Shown: positions 1 through 7,678, counted from the stretch's first letter. The stretch: DNA of 14,258 bases from ZC4RG35 sp041747855 (GCA_041747855.1 JBGTEJ010000007.1:1-14258), one strand, 5' to 3'. Made by a program: numbers and translations. Notes: generated by a model not told the origin, from the sequence alone.

Positions 1-2807
1 ACCTCATGGACCTGCTCGCCACGCACGGGGTCTTGCTCAGCTCCTCTGATCTCAGTAAGGACGGAGTGGTCTTCATGATGACTGGCGGGGCGCCCGACGC
101 AGGAGACGGCGACCACGCCAGCCGTATGATGCACGTCGCCATCCAACTGCTGGCTGATGCGAGTCCCCTCGAAGCCCGGATAGGGGTCAACTCAGGGCAC
201 GTCTTCGTCGGCCCGGTTGGGCCGCCAAGCCGGCGCGCCTATGTCACGATGGGTGATACCACCAACCTGGCCGCCCGTGTCATGGCCAAGGCGGCCTGGG
301 GCCAGGTCCTCGTCACCGCATCCTCGATCGAAGCTGCCAGCGATCGTTTTGTGCTCCGAGATGTCCCTCCATTCCAGGTGAAGGGGAAGCTGCGTCCCGT
401 GGAGGCGAAGGCGATCGAAGCCCTTGCTGCCTCCCCCGAGCAACGGTCTGCCTCGATGGGGCCGTTCGTCGGCCGGGAAGGCGAGCTGGGCCTGCTCATG
501 AACTCCCTCGAATCGGCGCATTCCGGAAGGGGTCATGTCGTGGAGATCCTGGGTGAGCAGGGCGTTGGAAAGTCGCGCCTCCTCGCCGAATTCCGCTCGT
601 CGACCGAAGATGCGAGGTGGGTGACTGCGGCATGTGATCCCTTAGAGCGCACCACCCCCTACCAGACGGCGCGCCTCCTGACGCGTCGGGTGCTGGGCAT
701 CGAGCGGGACGCGACGGCGATCGAAGCCGGAACTCGTCTCGAGGCCATCGTCGAGGAACACGCCCCCCGTCTCCTGCCCTGGCTGCCTCTGATCGCGGTC
801 ATCGTCGACGCCGAGGTGGCGGCTACGGAAGAGGCGAACGACGTGGATCCTCGGTTCCGCCGGGTCAAGGCGCAACAGGTGGTCGCAGACCTGATTGAGG
901 CGATCGGCCCAGGGCCGGCAGTGATGTCCATCGAGGATGCCGAGCACATGGACGACGCCTCGGCGGAGCTCATCTCGGAGCTACTCGTCCGTATCGGCGA
1001 CTTGCCCTGGCTGGTGGTGATCACTAGGGCACCTGGCAAGGCGGGCCTCCATCATGGGCGGGGCTATCAGGCCACGGTGGTAGACCTGCAACCTCTCGAC
1101 CACATCCAAGCCGCCGAGCTCGCCCGGCGGCTGGCGGAGAAATCGCCAGTACCTCCCCATCTCCTCCCCGAGATCGTGGAGAGGGCGGCCGGGAACCCCC
1201 TGTTCCTCTCGGAGATGCTGGCTCATGCCGGAACGGAGATACCGCACTCGGTGGAGGACATCGTCTCGGTGCGCATCGACGCTCTGGCGCCGCCCGATCG
1301 GAGTGCCCTTCGTCACATGGCGGTGCTGGGCGAGCGCTTCGATCTGGGGCTCGTCGAATCGGTGCTGAGAGACAGGGGAGTCGCGCCGGACGACGACGAC
1401 CTGTGGAGCCGTCTGAGCGGCTTCGTCGAAGTCGTGGGCGGTGAGGTCGTGTTCGCCAATCCACTGGTACGCCAGGTCGCCTACGACGGTCTTCCCTACC
1501 GCACTCGCCGCGAGCTCCACGGGCGAGTGGCCGACGCCTTGGGCCCGGACAGGCGGGATCAGCTCCCCCTTCACCTGGTAGAGGCCGAGCGTTGGCACGA
1601 GGCCTGGGAAGCAGCCCGTCGGGCCGCAGACCGAGCCAGAGACGCGGCAGCCAACGCAGTGGCCGGCGAGCTCTACGTGTTGGCATTGAGAGCGGCGAAT
1701 AGCGTCGACGACATCGACGACCACGAAGTGAGTCGGGTGGCCGAAGACGCCGCCCGGGTCTGGGCGCGGGCAGGGGTGGCGGATCGCGCTCTGGATGCGT
1801 TGCGAGTGGCCATCGCCAGGGCTACCGACCCGATCGAACAGCTCGAGTTGGAGGCCCTGCGCGCTTCGGTGCACGAAGACGCGGGGCGCTACCCCCAAGC
1901 ATTGAGGTTGTTCGCAACATCTCTCACGCGTCTCGATGACATCGATGCCCCCGGACGCGATCGCGCCCGAGCGGAACTGCACGCCGGCTACGCATCCACT
2001 CGACTCCTGCAGGGCCGATTCGATGAGGCACAACCCCACGCGGAAGCAGCGGTTTCCGCTGCAGAAACGGCGGGGGACCGCCGGCTCCAAGCTCGTGGCC
2101 TGCATCTCCTCGACCGAATCCATGCCGCGGCCGGGGACTTCGAGCGTGCCCAGTACTACCGGGATGCGGCGTTGCCGATCTTCGCCGAGCTGGGCGACCT
2201 GGCGGCTCAGGGAACGGCGCTGCACGACCTGGCAGCTGATGCGCACCGCAGCGGCCGACTTGCCGAGGCGATGTGGCTTTACCAACGGGCGGCCGACTCG
2301 CGATCTCGAGCGGGCGACGTGGTTCGGGCGGCCGCCACCATCAACTCTCTGGGCCAGGTGGAGCAGGCAATGGGGATGCTCGATTCGGCCGAACAGCGAT
2401 TCACCGAGGCCTTGCGGACCTGGCGCGGCGCCCGCTCGCCCCAGGGGGTCGCCGAGGCAACGACAAACCTGGGCGAACTGCGGATAGCACAGGGTCGAGT
2501 CGAGGAGGCGAGAGAGCTGCTCGAGGAGGCGGAACGGCTGGCACTTGATCTCGGCTTGGACGACATCCTGGCTCGGGGGCAGGTTGCGCTGGCGGAGGCC
2601 TATGAGGCGGTTGGCCGACACGTCGAGGCCTGGGAGAGGGCAACGGGTGCTTTGCAACGCACGACCGTTTCATCGCTGGTGCGTCGGGCCAGATCGGTGC
2701 GAGCAGAGGCCCTGGAGGCGACGGGGAGCATCGAACGCGCCGTTGACGAACGAGAGCTGGCCCTCTCCGTCGGCGGACCTGCCGGACAGGACTCGACTCG
2801 TGGGTGA
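1..2807 (+). CDS. Soluble adenylyl cyclase-like protein: class III cyclase domain, AAA-type ATPase, TPR array (5' partial)
   Basis: The frame is open to the window edge and the first ATG (base 6) falls inside a domain, so the true start lies upstream. Numbered from that ATG, residues 20-137 form a class III nucleotide cyclase domain, with IGVNSGHVFVG at 59-69 and the NLAAR pair N87/R91 that stabilises the transition state. Residues 151-500 are a signalling NTPase: entry motif FVGRE, Walker A GEQGVGKS (183-190), Walker B with the ED dyad (305-317) and a GNPLF sensor-like motif (396-400). Residues from about 530 to the end are alanine-rich helical TPR-like repeats. This order matches mammalian soluble adenylyl cyclase (C1-C2-NTPase-TPR). 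The visible domain resembles C2, so C1 with its metal-binding aspartates is probably off the left edge. The protein is likely a cytosolic second-messenger or regulatory scaffold. Its substrate and partners are unknown. Confidence 0.88.
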   Translation, partial: LMDLLATHGVLLSSSDLSKDGVVFMMTGGAPDAGDGDHASRMMHVAIQLLADASPLEARIGVNSGHVFVGPVGPPSRRAYVTMGDTTNLAARVMAKAAWGQVLVTASSIEAASDRFVLRDVPPFQVKGKLRPVEAKAIEALAASPEQRSASMGPFVGREGELGLLMNSLESAHSGRGHVVEILGEQGVGKSRLLAEFRSSTEDARWVTAACDPLERTTPYQTARLLTRRVLGIERDATAIEAGTRLEAIVEEHAPRLLPWLPLIAVIVDAEVAATEEANDVDPRFRRVKAQQVVADLIEAIGPGPAVMSIEDAEHMDDASAELISELLVRIGDLPWLVVITRAPGKAGLHHGRGYQATVVDLQPLDHIQAAELARRLAEKSPVPPHLLPEIVERAAGNPLFLSEMLAHAGTEIPHSVEDIVSVRIDALAPPDRSALRHMAVLGERFDLGLVESVLRDRGVAPDDDDLWSRLSGFVEVVGGEVVFANPLVRQVAYDGLPYRTRRELHGRVADALGPDRRDQLPLHLVEAERWHEAWEAARRAADRARDAAANAVAGELYVLALRAANSVDDIDDHEVSRVAEDAARVWARAGVADRALDALRVAIARATDPIEQLELEALRASVHEDAGRYPQALRLFATSLTRLDDIDAPGRDRARAELHAGYASTRLLQGRFDEAQPHAEAAVSAAETAGDRRLQARGLHLLDRIHAAAGDFERAQYYRDAALPIFAELGDLAAQGTALHDLAADAHRSGRLAEAMWLYQRAADSRSRAGDVVRAAATINSLGQVEQAMGMLDSAEQRFTEALRTWRGARSPQGVAEATTNLGELRIAQGRVEEARELLEEAERLALDLGLDDILARGQVALAEAYEAVGRHVEAWERATGALQRTTVSSLVRRARSVRAEALEATGSIERAVDERELALSVGGPAGQDSTRG

Positions 2808-3027
2808 CGCGTTGGGCGACTTTGGAGGCGTGGTGAGCGCAAGTGGTGCCGGCAAAGGCAATACTCTCTACCCTTGGCCACCAAGTGATCGCCCCGTCGT
2901 AACGCTCCCGTAGCGGCGTTCTGGCACTCTTTCCAAAGCGAGGATCAGGAGTAATGGCTACCAATTCCAGAGCGAATGGCGAGCAACCGGCGGTGACTGC
3001 ATGAGGGAGCAACTGTCCGAATCGACG

Positions 3028-3041
3028 GGAGGAAGGTGATG
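3028..3041 (+). promoter_or_regulatory. Ribosome binding site deciding the start of the RsbU-RsbW gene
   Basis: A long purine Shine-Dalgarno run, GGAGGAAGG (3028-3036), precedes ATG 3039. A GTG at 3036 is in frame but overlaps the Shine-Dalgarno run, so ATG 3039 is the better start. An in-frame stop at 2994 excludes a much longer N-terminus. The ATG also overlaps the stop of a 12-codon mini-ORF (3001-3039), as TGATG. The upstream spacer (2808-3027) has -10-like hexamers TACTCT (2862-2867) and TACCCT (2869-2874) but no convincing -35. Confidence 0.6.
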
Positions 3042-4628
3042 CCTCAGTTGGGACGTCGTCGACGCGGCGAAAGGCTCGAGGAGGCTCCTGCACCTGAGCC
3101 ACCGCCCCGAACGAGACTCATCGACCCCGTCGAGATCCCCCAGGGCGATCCTCTCGAGTCAGTCTTGCTGTCGGCAGGAGGGCCGGTCGAGATTTCTTCC
3201 GTAGAGGCCGACTCGGAGACGATCACCCGTCTCCGCGAGGCCGGTGTCGAGCTGGTGGTGCCGCTCATCGGCCAGGGTGAACTATTGGGGGCTCTCTACC
3301 TCAGCACGCGTCTGTCCGATCAGCCGTATTCGAGCGACGATCGGCGACTTCTCGGAAGCCTTGCCTCCCAGGTGGCCCCGGCAATGAAGGTGGCGCAACT
3401 GGTTCGGGAACAGCAGGTCGAGGCGAAGGAGCGGGAGCGAATCGACCAGGAGCTCAGGGTCGCCGCTCTCATCCAACAGACCCTGCTCCCGAAGGAACTT
3501 CCCGCCATCAAAGGTTGGGGCGTTGATGCGTTCTATAGACCCGCCCGCGCAGTGGGGGGAGACTTCTACGACTTCATCGAGCTTGGTGGCGGCAAACTCG
3601 GGGTGATCATCGGCGACGTCACGGACAAGGGTGTTCCCGCGGCGCTGGTGATGGCGACCTGCCGATCGATGCTGAGAAGCGCAGCACAGGGCCATGACTC
3701 ACCCGCGGTAGTTCTAGCCGAGGTCAACGAGAATCTCGTTCCCCAGATTCCCCCGTCGATGTTCGTCACCTGTCTCTATGCCATCGTCGACACCGCAGTC
3801 GGGGAGGTGGTGTTCGCCAACGCCGGCCACAACCTTCCCTATGTGCGAACCTCGAGCGGCGTCATCGAGCTGCGCGCCACGGGGATGCCCCTCGGGCTCA
3901 TGGCCGGGATGGACTACGAGGAGAAGACCCACCGCCTGGAGCACGGTGATGTCATGGTGCTCACGTCCGATGGCATCACCGAAGCGCACAACCCCGAGCG
4001 CGAGATGTATGGATTCGCTCGACTGATGGGACAGGTGGCCAAGAAGACCAAAGGTGACGATCTCGTGGCTTCGCTGGTGGGCGATCTCGAGAAATGGAGC
4101 GGTCCCGGTGCCGAGCAGGAGGACGACATAACCCTGGTGGTGGTTCGTCGCACCGCATCGGCGGAACGGTCTGCTGCTGCCTTCGGTGACCACCCCGAGG
4201 AGAAGCGGCTGGTCTCTTTCCGTCTCCCGAGTGTCGAAGGTAACGAGCGGCTGGCCATTGACACCGTGGTCGAGGCGGTGGCACCGCTCGGGCTCAGTCA
4301 AACCCGGCTCGAACGTCTCAAGACCGCGGTGGGGGAGACGGTGATGAACGCCATCGAGCACGGCAACCACAACGATCCGGCTCTCGATGTCGGAGTAGAG
4401 GTGTCGACGACGGTCTCGTCCCTGACGATCCGGGTCAGCGATCAGGGCGGTGGCACCGAGATGCCAGATGCCGAGACCCCCGATATCGAGGCCAAGCTCG
4501 CCGGGGAGCAGACCCCCAGGGGTTGGGGCCTGTTCCTGGTGGCCGAGATGGTTGACGAGGTCAGACGGTCCACGGACAACGGGGCCCATGTCGTGGAGCT
4601 GGTAATCAATCGGGAAGGAGACATCTGA
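3039..4628 (+). CDS. Fused PP2C-type (SpoIIE/RsbU-like) phosphatase and RsbW-like ATPase/kinase with N-terminal GAF-like segment
   Basis: This is a two-activity partner-switching regulator of 529 residues (numbering from the GTG one codon upstream). Residues about 60-125 match the C-terminal half of a GAF domain (VVPL, GALYL, then DDRRLLGSLASQ). A charged helical linker (about 121-150) leads into a SpoIIE/PP2C phosphatase with metal-ligand motifs GGDFYD (174-179), GDVTDKG (193-199), SDG (D312) and EDD (362-364). From about 393 there is a GHKL ATPase of anti-sigma/RsbW type: N-box ETVMNAIEHG (434-443), DQGGG (469-473) and RGWGLFLV (495-502). The kinase half should phosphorylate STAS antagonists and the phosphatase half should reverse this. 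It leads an operon, overlapping the next gene by one base (TGATG). M. tuberculosis Rv1364c is a known fusion of these modules with the antagonist also attached; here the antagonists are separate genes. Confidence 0.92.
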   Translation: MPQLGRRRRGERLEEAPAPEPPPRTRLIDPVEIPQGDPLESVLLSAGGPVEISSVEADSETITRLREAGVELVVPLIGQGELLGALYLSTRLSDQPYSSDDRRLLGSLASQVAPAMKVAQLVREQQVEAKERERIDQELRVAALIQQTLLPKELPAIKGWGVDAFYRPARAVGGDFYDFIELGGGKLGVIIGDVTDKGVPAALVMATCRSMLRSAAQGHDSPAVVLAEVNENLVPQIPPSMFVTCLYAIVDTAVGEVVFANAGHNLPYVRTSSGVIELRATGMPLGLMAGMDYEEKTHRLEHGDVMVLTSDGITEAHNPEREMYGFARLMGQVAKKTKGDDLVASLVGDLEKWSGPGAEQEDDITLVVVRRTASAERSAAAFGDHPEEKRLVSFRLPSVEGNERLAIDTVVEAVAPLGLSQTRLERLKTAVGETVMNAIEHGNHNDPALDVGVEVSTTVSSLTIRVSDQGGGTEMPDAETPDIEAKLAGEQTPRGWGLFLVAEMVDEVRRSTDNGAHVVELVINREGDI

Positions 4629-4963
4629 TGCCAGGTGAAGAGTTCACAGCAAGAGTCACTAGGAAAGGGAGCGGGTCGGCGATTGTTCTGGCGGGGACCG
4701 TCGACAAGAACGCTAAAGAGCTGATCGATACCGCATATGAGGAAGCATCCCGGGGAGGTGGGGAGGTGATCCTCGACTTCAACGATGTGGACTACATCAA
4801 CTCAACCGGAATCGCGGTCATCGTCGGCATTCTGGCGATGGCACGCGCCCAGGGGCAGGAGGTGGGGGCAATAGGGCTGACCGACCACTATCGGGAGGTG
4901 TTCCGAATCACCCGACTCTCCGACTTCATGCACATATACGAGGAGTCTCCCTCCGGGAGCTAG
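4628..4963 (+). CDS. STAS-domain anti-sigma factor antagonist (RsbV-like), first of two
   Basis: The 111-residue protein is essentially one STAS domain. The expected phosphorylation loop is YINSTGIA, with S59 (and neighbouring T60) in the position phosphorylated in SpoIIAA/RsbV proteins. It ends with the helix GLTDHYREVF followed by TRL, also seen in the downstream paralogue. AAGGAG (4615-4620) lies 7 bases before the ATG, and the start overlaps the stop of the phosphatase/kinase gene, so translation is probably coupled. By family knowledge, the unphosphorylated form binds an RsbW-type kinase and releases its target. The adjacent fused protein is the obvious modifying enzyme. The controlled sigma factor or other target is not in the window. 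Confidence 0.9.
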   Translation: MPGEEFTARVTRKGSGSAIVLAGTVDKNAKELIDTAYEEASRGGGEVILDFNDVDYINSTGIAVIVGILAMARAQGQEVGAIGLTDHYREVFRITRLSDFMHIYEESPSGS

Positions 4964-4974
4964 GGAGGAGACGA

Positions 4975-5319
4975 ATGGCTGCGAACAACCTGCAAATGGA
5001 CATCCGCCAGGTGAGCGACGGGATACGTGTCATCGACATCACCGGCGAAATCACGGCCTCCTCCGAAGATCAAATCACGGACGCACACGGAAAGGCGGGC
5101 GCTGGCGCCGAGGCCGTGATCCTCAACTTCGAGGGCCTGGAATACATGAACAGCGGCGGGATCGGCCTGTTGGTCACGACCCTGATCCGCGCTCAGCGCG
5201 CGGGACACGACCTGCGCGCCTATGGTTTGAGTGACCACTACCGCCAGATCTTCTCCCTGACCCGTCTCGATGAGGCGATCAGTCTCTACGACGATGAGGA
5301 GGCGGCAGTAGCCGGCTGA
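4975..5319 (+). CDS. STAS-domain anti-sigma factor antagonist (RsbV-like), second of two
   Basis: This 114-residue single STAS domain starts 11 bases after the preceding stop, with GGAGGAG (4964-4970) as ribosome binding site. The phosphoacceptor loop is YMNSGGIG, making S60 the likely target. The C-terminal part (GLSDHYRQIF, then TRL) parallels the upstream gene, indicating an old tandem duplication. The N-terminal halves differ and the loop is SGG here against STG upstream, so the two may differ in phosphorylation kinetics or partner. It is the last gene of the three-gene operon, and no clear terminator hairpin with a T-run follows. Confidence 0.9.
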   Translation: MAANNLQMDIRQVSDGIRVIDITGEITASSEDQITDAHGKAGAGAEAVILNFEGLEYMNSGGIGLLVTTLIRAQRAGHDLRAYGLSDHYRQIFSLTRLDEAISLYDDEEAAVAG

Positions 5320-5586
5320 GGGGAGTCGTGTGGTTCACTCTCTGCAGACGCGAGAGCCCTGTTCAACACCACTGGCTGACGGACTGGGGCTTGTCTGGAC
5401 CTCCAGCGACTGAGATCTCCAACGCGAACGAGCGGCTGATGACGCGGCTCAGAGCCTGGTGGATTCTAAATCGACCTGGATTGGGAAGGAGCCTGGGCAC
5501 GGTAGGTGCTTCATATCGTCCTCCGTGTGAGACAGATTTGGGTTCCGGTTGAGCCCGATAACCACTGTGGCCGAGGTATGCCTTAA

Positions 5587-5659
5587 TGCTCGTAGTTATT
5601 GAGTTCCCTGCGGCCCCTTAGGGTTAGGAAACCTGTGCTCTATCCCCTGAGCTACGAGC
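5587..5659 (-). pseudogene. Degenerate tRNA-Arg(CCU)-like sequence
   Basis: Read on the minus strand from 5659, the 5' half is tRNA-like: TA then GCTCAGGGGATAGAGC forms a perfect 4-bp D stem with a normal D loop, followed by an anticodon loop TTCCTAA carrying CCT (arginine, AGG). The anticodon stem keeps only about 3 of 5 pairs. The 3' half fails: the T arm begins GCAGG, but its 3' strand and loop do not match (no TTC-A loop). GCTCGTA and TACGAGC pair over 7 bases, but the register differs by two bases from the acceptor stem implied by the D arm. This is most simply a decayed or partly replaced tRNA. A divergent functional tRNA is less likely. Confidence 0.5.
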
Positions 5660-5983
5660 GAGGGCTGGATGGGTTAAAAGGCGGTTGACAGCTCGTCTCG
5701 AAGTGAGCCAACCGGCGTTGGGCTGAGGGTAATCCCGGCTTGGTGCCGTGCAGTGTCGCTGGACCGGTGTTCTCTACGCCTCTGGCCCGCGTGGCTTCAG
5801 TGAGTGCGCCGGTTCGGTGTCTGGTAGGGGGTTCGGGGCTGGTCAGCCGGCGCGTTCGGTGCCAACTTCTGACGGGATCGATCCGTGAAGCGGAGGGCGA
5901 GGTACCTGCCTTCGAGGTGACTGACCCAATTGCGGAGTCATGGGCGTAGGCTCGACTCGCGACCCCGAGCTCGAAGGTGTGTC

Positions 5984-6000
5984 GTCATGTGCGACATGAC
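5984..6000. promoter_or_regulatory. Perfect 17-bp dyad (candidate operator) over the GNAT gene promoter
   Basis: GTCATGT-GCG-ACATGAC is a perfect 7-bp inverted repeat with a 3-base centre. It lies 9 bases upstream of the proposed -10 (6010-6015) and covers the -35 position, the usual place for a repressor site. No regulator gene is adjacent. Confidence 0.45.
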
Positions 6001-6009
6001 CCGAAGGCC

Positions 6010-6015
6010 TAATCT
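6010..6015 (+). promoter_or_regulatory. -10 element of a leaderless promoter (TAATCT)
   Basis: TAATCT stands exactly 6 bases before ATG 6022 and there is no Shine-Dalgarno sequence. The transcription start would coincide with the A of the start codon. The same spacing recurs before five other genes in the window. Confidence 0.55.
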
Positions 6016-6021
6016 TGGCCC

Positions 6022-6477
6022 ATGGCAGACTCATTCGTACCGCCGAGCTTTGCAGTCCCGAACGCCTACGCCTGGTCTGAGTTTCGCCTAGAACCTCTGG
6101 GTGAGCAACACAACGACCGTGACCATGCTGCATGGATGTCGAGCATCGAACACATCCGATCTACTCCCGGATTCAGTCCAAAAGAAGAGCCGAATTGGCC
6201 GGTGGCCATGACATTGGAAAGGAACGCCGAGGACCTGGCGCGACACGCCAAGGATTTCGAGGAGCGCAGAGGCTTCACATATTCGATCCTCGAAGGTGAC
6301 GAAGTCGTCGGCTGTATCTATATCTATCCGAGTCGCCTTCCGGGCCACGACGCGGAAATCAGTTCATGGGTGCGCAGGAGTCGTGCTGACGTGGATCCTG
6401 CAGTTCGGGAGGCCTTGGCCACTTGGATCGATGAGGAGTGGCCATTCGCAAAACCGCACTACGCCGGGAGGATCTAG
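6022..6477 (+). CDS. GNAT-like N-acetyltransferase domain protein
   Basis: The 151-residue protein resembles small GNAT-fold proteins of actinobacteria. Residues 85-103 form the central strands (FTYSILEGDEVVGCIYIYP, where VGCIYIYP is the beta4 signature). Then comes DAEISSWVRR (110-119), and helix EALATWIDEEWPF (130-142) leads to the C-terminal YAGR. The canonical acetyl-CoA pyrophosphate loop (Q/R-x-x-G-x-G/A) after beta4 is not evident; VRRSRADVD occupies its place, so catalytic activity is uncertain. ATG 6022 is supported by the leaderless -10 and by the absence of a better start. It converges on the HNH endonuclease gene with only 7 bases between the two stops. Substrate unknown. Confidence 0.72.
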   Translation: MADSFVPPSFAVPNAYAWSEFRLEPLGEQHNDRDHAAWMSSIEHIRSTPGFSPKEEPNWPVAMTLERNAEDLARHAKDFEERRGFTYSILEGDEVVGCIYIYPSRLPGHDAEISSWVRRSRADVDPAVREALATWIDEEWPFAKPHYAGRI

Positions 6478-6484
6478 AGCGTGA

Positions 6485-7672
6485 TCAAAGCCGTTTCTGT
6501 GGATTCGTAGAGGTTGGGGGGCGGTCGCGGCGGGGGAGCGAATGCTCAGTCGGGCCGCCCGGTGGGCCGCGAGTCCCTGAACCGAGTCGCCACCTTCCGT
6601 GGGTCGGGTGACGGTAGGGGGTTAGGTCATGCCGGTGGATTGCCACCTGGTGGTGATACCAGCAGACGGTCAGCAGATTCTCCGGATCTGTCGGGCCACC
6701 CTGGCTCCACGGGATGATGTGGTGGACCTGGAGGCGGTTCCGGCTGTCACAACCGTCGATGGCGCAGCGGTTGCCGTCGCGGTGGATGATTGCCTGCCTC
6801 ACGGTCGGTGGGATACTCCGGCTGGACCGCCCGTACCTCATCGGCTCTCCGAGTTCGGAGATTGCGATCACCCGGGTCGTCGAGTCGCAGAGGAGCGCTT
6901 CGAGCGCCTGCTTCCCAACTCTCGGCCCGGCTTCGAGATAGACGCCGGCTTCTGCTCCGGTTCCGGCAGCGGTGTCGGCGTCGACGAACACCGTGACCTG
7001 TGTGGGCAGGGGATCGTCAGAGACGCAGATGATCCCGAGAGCCATCGCCCGACGCCATGCCGAGTCGCCAGGCATCTGAGGGTCGTCCGTGGGGAGGGTG
7101 TCGGCGATCCGGGTCAGCGCCTCATCGACAGCTGCACCGGTGGCGCCGTCGAGACCACCCCAGATCCTCCACCACGATTCGTCGAGCGATGGCTGAATGA
7201 TGAGATGTTGGTTGTCTGAGGTCCGTGCTTCACGGGCTGCGGTGACCCGCTCGCGCCGCGCTGCTTCCCGGACTACCCCTGCGATGTCGAAGTGACGGAA
7301 CAATGGATCCGGGTCGCCGGTGTCGACGATCCTCGCAGCTGCAACGAGACGGTCGAAGCTGGTGTCGGCTTCGTGGGCGATAAGGCGAAGGTGGGTACGT
7401 TCCGATGTCCTCCGCATGGTCCTGACCAGGTCCCGGGCCGTTTCGAGGCTCACATCAGTTCTTGCCGCCACCCACTCCGAGAATGTCCTGGCACCGTCAC
7501 CGGTGGCCACCTGGGCCCTGTCGAGAGTTTCCAGGGCGTCCATCTGGATCGCCCGAAGTCGGGCGATATGGAGCTCGGCCGCAATCAGGGTTTGTTCGGC
7601 TGTGTCGATTGACGTCCCGTAGCCAGAGAAGTGTTGCGACTTCCTCTGTGCCGAACGTGTGTTCGATTTCAT
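6485..7672 (-). CDS. DUF222 / HNH endonuclease (13E12-repeat family)
   Basis: The 395-residue protein has an N-terminal helical DUF222 region (about 20-260) and a C-terminal HNH nuclease domain (about 280-342). C303 and C308 with C337 and H340 look like the zinc knuckle. The catalytic set is H317/H318 (QVHHIIPWSQGG), N332 (ENL) and H341. The tail after 345 is basic, proline-rich and probably disordered. Proteins of this family are multicopy in mycobacteria and other actinobacteria and behave as selfish or repeat-associated nucleases; their exact role is unsettled. ATG 7672 fits a leaderless promoter (TACGTT 6 bases upstream). It may form a cassette with the preceding minus-strand genes but has its own promoter and a 137-base gap. 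Confidence 0.9.
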   Translation of the reverse strand: MKSNTRSAQRKSQHFSGYGTSIDTAEQTLIAAELHIARLRAIQMDALETLDRAQVATGDGARTFSEWVAARTDVSLETARDLVRTMRRTSERTHLRLIAHEADTSFDRLVAAARIVDTGDPDPLFRHFDIAGVVREAARRERVTAAREARTSDNQHLIIQPSLDESWWRIWGGLDGATGAAVDEALTRIADTLPTDDPQMPGDSAWRRAMALGIICVSDDPLPTQVTVFVDADTAAGTGAEAGVYLEAGPRVGKQALEALLCDSTTRVIAISELGEPMRYGRSSRSIPPTVRQAIIHRDGNRCAIDGCDSRNRLQVHHIIPWSQGGPTDPENLLTVCWYHHQVAIHRHDLTPYRHPTHGRWRLGSGTRGPPGGPTEHSLPRRDRPPTSTNPQKRL

Positions 7673-7678
7673 GACCCA

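Larger units (their letters stand above)
5320..6009. other. Gene-poor 690-base region
   Basis: No frame here looks convincingly coding. The two short plus-strand frames (5328-5552 from GTG, and 5740-5949) lack a recognisable domain, a good ribosome binding site or typical codon bias. The interval contains a degenerate tRNA-Arg-like sequence at 5587-5659 (minus). It also has a TTGACA hexamer at 5685-5690 with no matching -10 at normal spacing, and a loose 7-bp inverted repeat (5806-5812 with 5847-5853). The stretch around 5430-5640 seems less GC-rich than the neighbouring genes. It may be the scar of a lost element or may hold an unrecognised RNA. Confidence 0.5.

Noticed and set aside
981..2657. 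558-codon open frame antisense to the cyclase/ATPase gene
   Set aside because: A typical long shadow frame in GC-rich DNA: no domain, proline/arginine/glutamine-rich composition, and the plus strand has clear motifs throughout.
2898..2920. Small hairpin AACGC / GCGTT after the cyclase/ATPase gene, considered as a terminator
   Set aside because: Only five pairs and no T-run; too weak to support.
5328..5552. 74-codon frame after the second STAS gene
   Set aside because: GTG start with a weak ribosome binding site, no recognisable domain, tryptophan-rich odd composition and no coding bias. Treated as non-coding.
5806..5853. GCGCCGG / CCGGCGC inverted repeat
   Set aside because: Seven bases of pure GC separated by 34 bases is expected by chance in DNA this GC-rich.
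5740..5949. 69-codon frame in the gene-poor region
   Set aside because: No domain, no ribosome binding site or leaderless -10, and composition consistent with chance.
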